Below, piece by piece: positions 63,821 to 64,000 of a DNA stretch of 64,000 nucleotides (position 1 is its first letter; each line of letters opens with the position of its first letter). The translations under genes were made by a program, and so were the position numbers. The notes beneath the pieces are model-generated. The model had not been told where the DNA came from, did not search any database, and saw only the letters and a program-made list of their open reading frames with translations. The stretch comes from Pseudohoeflea suaedae (GTDB taxonomy: Bacteria > Pseudomonadota > Alphaproteobacteria > Rhizobiales > Rhizobiaceae): contig NZ_SMSI01000001.1 in assembly GCF_004354915.1 (NCBI RefSeq), forward strand, positions 2,038,497 to 2,102,496, written 5' to 3'.

Positions 63821-64000
63821 ATGGATTTCGACGCGTTTTTCGAGGCGGGGCTGGAAGGTCTCCGGAAGGCCGGGAACTATCGCGTATTCGCCGATATCGC
63901 CCGCCAGCGGGGTCAGTTTCCGGCGGCCACGCGCTATCGCGAGGACGGTAGCGAACAGGACGTGACCGTCTGGTGCTCGAACGACTATCTCGGCATGGGC
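63821..64000 (+). CDS. hemA: 5-aminolevulinate synthase, N-terminus only
   Basis: First 60 codons; the gene continues beyond the window. MDFDAFFEAGLEGLRKAGNY, RVFADIARQRGQFP and VTVWCSNDYLGMG match ALAS of the C4 (Shemin) pathway, which condenses succinyl-CoA with glycine; this pathway is confined to alphaproteobacteria among bacteria with few exceptions. A 212-base gap precedes it, with a TTGACC at 63766 that could be a -35 element but no convincing -10. Confidence 0.92.
   Translation, partial: MDFDAFFEAGLEGLRKAGNYRVFADIARQRGQFPAATRYREDGSEQDVTVWCSNDYLGMG

Noticed and set aside
1..64000. CRISPR arrays, rRNA, insertion sequences
   Set aside because: No regularly spaced repeats, rRNA segments or transposase frames with terminal inverted repeats were seen.

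Overview
The window is GC-rich chromosomal DNA from an alphaproteobacterium, most likely Hyphomicrobiales (Rhizobiales). Supporting genes are a PC-forming phosphatidylcholine synthase (pcs), an IalB-family invasion protein, a C4-pathway 5-aminolevulinate synthase (hemA), the recG / sdhE / mfd neighbourhood, and the five-step HutF/HutG histidine route. I cannot name the genus from sequence alone. Coding density is high and many genes overlap by ATGA or TGATG.

Layout. (1) 1-5.6 kb: a minus-strand operon of an NMT1/THI5-type ABC importer, a CodA-like deaminase and the start of an FAD oxidoreductase, with a divergent RidA protein and creatininase. (2) 5.9-14.4 kb: a ferric-siderophore locus with an AraC regulator, a TonB-dependent receptor, a FecB/C/D/E-type importer and a siderophore-interacting reductase. 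Two exact TGA-N9-TCA (IRO-like) sites lie upstream of iron genes. (3) 14.45-15.9 kb: an AT-rich 1.39 kb insert bounded by a 42-bp direct repeat of the 3' part of tRNA-Lys(UUU). It carries two unrecognised genes and no integrase. (4) 16-28 kb: housekeeping genes ccdA, an EamA transporter, glmU, glmS, DUF502, recG, sdhE and mfd.

(5) 28.4-47.5 kb: a large locus tied together by a shared palindrome around GTATATAC, found at four intergenic positions. It holds hutC, the hutIHGUD operon, hutF, a HisC-like aminotransferase, an SDR, and a Pot-type ABC importer followed by a HisD-like dehydrogenase, a zinc dehydrogenase, an APH-fold kinase-like protein and an FMN hydroxyacid dehydrogenase. I read this as histidine catabolism (histidine to urocanate to imidazolonepropionate to formiminoglutamate to formylglutamate to glutamate) extended by a co-regulated peripheral module. 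That module may import and convert another imidazole compound; its substrate is inferred, not shown.

(6) 47.5-64 kb: FrnE-like DsbA, a peptide-type binding protein, IalB, hspQ, an AEC transporter, a UbiH-type monooxygenase, pcs, a quinone oxidoreductase, a BMP-family ABC importer (probably nucleosides), a class III aminotransferase diverging from a PuuA-like glutamine synthetase, and the start of hemA. Strong intrinsic terminators follow ialB and the BMP gene. I saw no CRISPR array, rRNA or recognisable insertion sequence.
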